A program made the position numbers and the translations under genes. The notes under the pieces are model-generated. The model was given only the letters and a program-made list of their open reading frames with translations. It was not told the origin of the DNA and ran no database searches. 20,122 bases of DNA from a virus, in the IMG/VR virus record IMGVR_UViG_3300025570_000153, positions 1 through 20,122 of that record; one strand, 5' to 3'. This document shows positions 19,586 to 20,122 of the stretch, piece after piece (position 1 is the stretch's first letter; each line of letters begins with the position of its first letter).

Positions 19586-20088
19586 AATTTAATACCAGTA
19601 TAATACGCGTTTGATATTGGGTTCAAATCAGCACCAGTATTTTGGCTATACTCTGGGAATGAACTGCTATCGTTACATAAATACTCTACGATTCTCTGCC
19701 CGTAAAACTCTGCTGAATCTCTCTCTTTTTGTACTAAGTAATCTACATCTTGACGAGTTGCTGCCGTTCCGTTCTCGCTATTCTTTTGCGTAATGCTTCC
19801 GTTCTTAATCTGGAACGATATAAAAGGCAAAGCCTCTACTAGAGCGTAGTGAATTATTGCATCTTGTACATAGTCATCAACTAAAATCTTGTAAACCCCA
19901 ATTAAAGAAGCACCATCCACGCCAGCAATGTCATTCTGTAATTTATCATATAGCCTAGTACCTAGAATAATTTGTAGGTGCTTGTCTTGTGCTATTTTTA
20001 AAAAAGGTAGTAAAAAGGCAGTATCAACATTGTAGTTGATTGCCGTTGAACTCTTTAATTTATCTTCGTTTACGAATAATACTGCCAT
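19582..20088 (-). CDS. Head-tail connector-like protein (DUF6712-like)
   Basis: A 168-residue helical protein. Features include the N-terminal MAVLFVNEDKLKSSTAINYN, then TAFLLPFLKIAQDKHLQIIL and GTRLYDKLQ, a helix-rich middle (YKILVDDYVQDAIIHYALVEALPF), and KNGSITQKNSENGTAATRQDVDYL. This order resembles the DUF6712-type proteins common in Bacteroidota phages, thought to be head-tail connectors (similar to gp6-like proteins). It would join the portal to the tail. It is the first complete gene here and lies upstream of the lysis cassette, while terminase and tail genes lie about 10 kb away; portal and capsid genes should be further upstream, outside the window. Confidence 0.75.
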   Translation of the reverse strand: MAVLFVNEDKLKSSTAINYNVDTAFLLPFLKIAQDKHLQIILGTRLYDKLQNDIAGVDGASLIGVYKILVDDYVQDAIIHYALVEALPFISFQIKNGSITQKNSENGTAATRQDVDYLVQKERDSAEFYGQRIVEYLCNDSSSFPEYSQNTGADLNPISNAYYTGIKL

Positions 20089-20089
20089 C

Positions 20090-20122
20090 TTATTTTTTAT
20101 TTACAAATCCTCTGTTAGGCAT
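20090..20122 (-). CDS. Possible 3' end of an upstream gene
   Basis: The frame reads MPNRGFVNKK and a stop at 20090-20092, two bases before the ATG of the connector-like gene. It is open to the right edge, so these residues may be the C-terminus of a larger protein. Too short to assign. Confidence 0.35.
   Translation of the reverse strand: MPNRGFVNKK

Noticed and set aside
1-20122. CRISPR array, insertion sequence, integrase or attachment site
   Set aside because: No regularly spaced repeats, transposase or recombinase motifs and no flanking direct repeats were seen by reading. The short iteron repeats are too few and too close for a CRISPR array.

Overview
This window is a phage (or prophage) segment whose host is most likely a Flavobacteriia-type Bacteroidota. 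It is AT-rich, and every credible gene lies on the minus strand, so transcription runs from high to low coordinates. Genes are packed with 1-11 nt overlaps (TAATG, ATGA, GTGA). The promoters match the Bacteroidota consensus (TTG, 19 nt, TATATTTG), and AAAACTAA-type leaders stand where Shine-Dalgarno sites would be expected. The standard genetic code fits. I see no integrase or attachment site, so lysogeny is unsupported here.

Layout in the direction of transcription. (1) 20122-18523: the end of an unseen gene, a head-tail-connector-like protein (DUF6712-like), then a lysis-like block with an M15 peptidase, several very small membrane proteins and a holin-like protein. (2) 18491-17412: a calcineurin-like metallophosphoesterase, closed by a GAAA-loop terminator. 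(3) 17349-15287: a promoter and an early operon of small unknown proteins, a possible annealing protein, an XRE-like HTH protein, a protein with DnaA domain IV but no ATPase, and a DUF3127 OB-fold protein with an SSB-like tail; a terminator follows. (4) 15285-13410: a promoter, a winged-helix replication initiator that carries iteron-like repeats inside its gene, a possible replication partner, and a VRR-NUC nuclease. (5) 13403-12338: a promoter, small genes, a 26-residue membrane peptide, a type II tRNA with anticodon GUC, a Cys-tailed small protein and a MazG-like/DUF550-like protein; a terminator follows. (6) 12333-8236: a sigma-70-like factor, a Cys-rich zinc protein, a ParB-like protein, a TET/JBP-like 2OG-Fe(II) dioxygenase, an HNH nuclease, TerS and TerL. 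(7) 8208-7912: a self-contained promoter, 59-residue gene and terminator that looks like a moron. (8) 7874-1: tail genes. These are an assembly chaperone with a probable -1 frameshift on a T9 run, a tail-terminator-like and an HK97 gp10-like protein, two large tail proteins, a small protein, a MAM-domain adhesin and the start of a further gene.

The most notable points are the dioxygenase/ParB/HNH cassette beside the terminase (a candidate DNA base-modification system without a visible methylase), the tRNA that has a leucine-like body with aspartate identity bases, the iterons inside the initiator gene, the moron, and the tail-chaperone frameshift. The order is also unusual: tail genes follow TerL directly, while the connector-like gene lies about 10 kb away beyond the lysis and replication genes. 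Portal, capsid, major tail protein and tape measure are not in the window.
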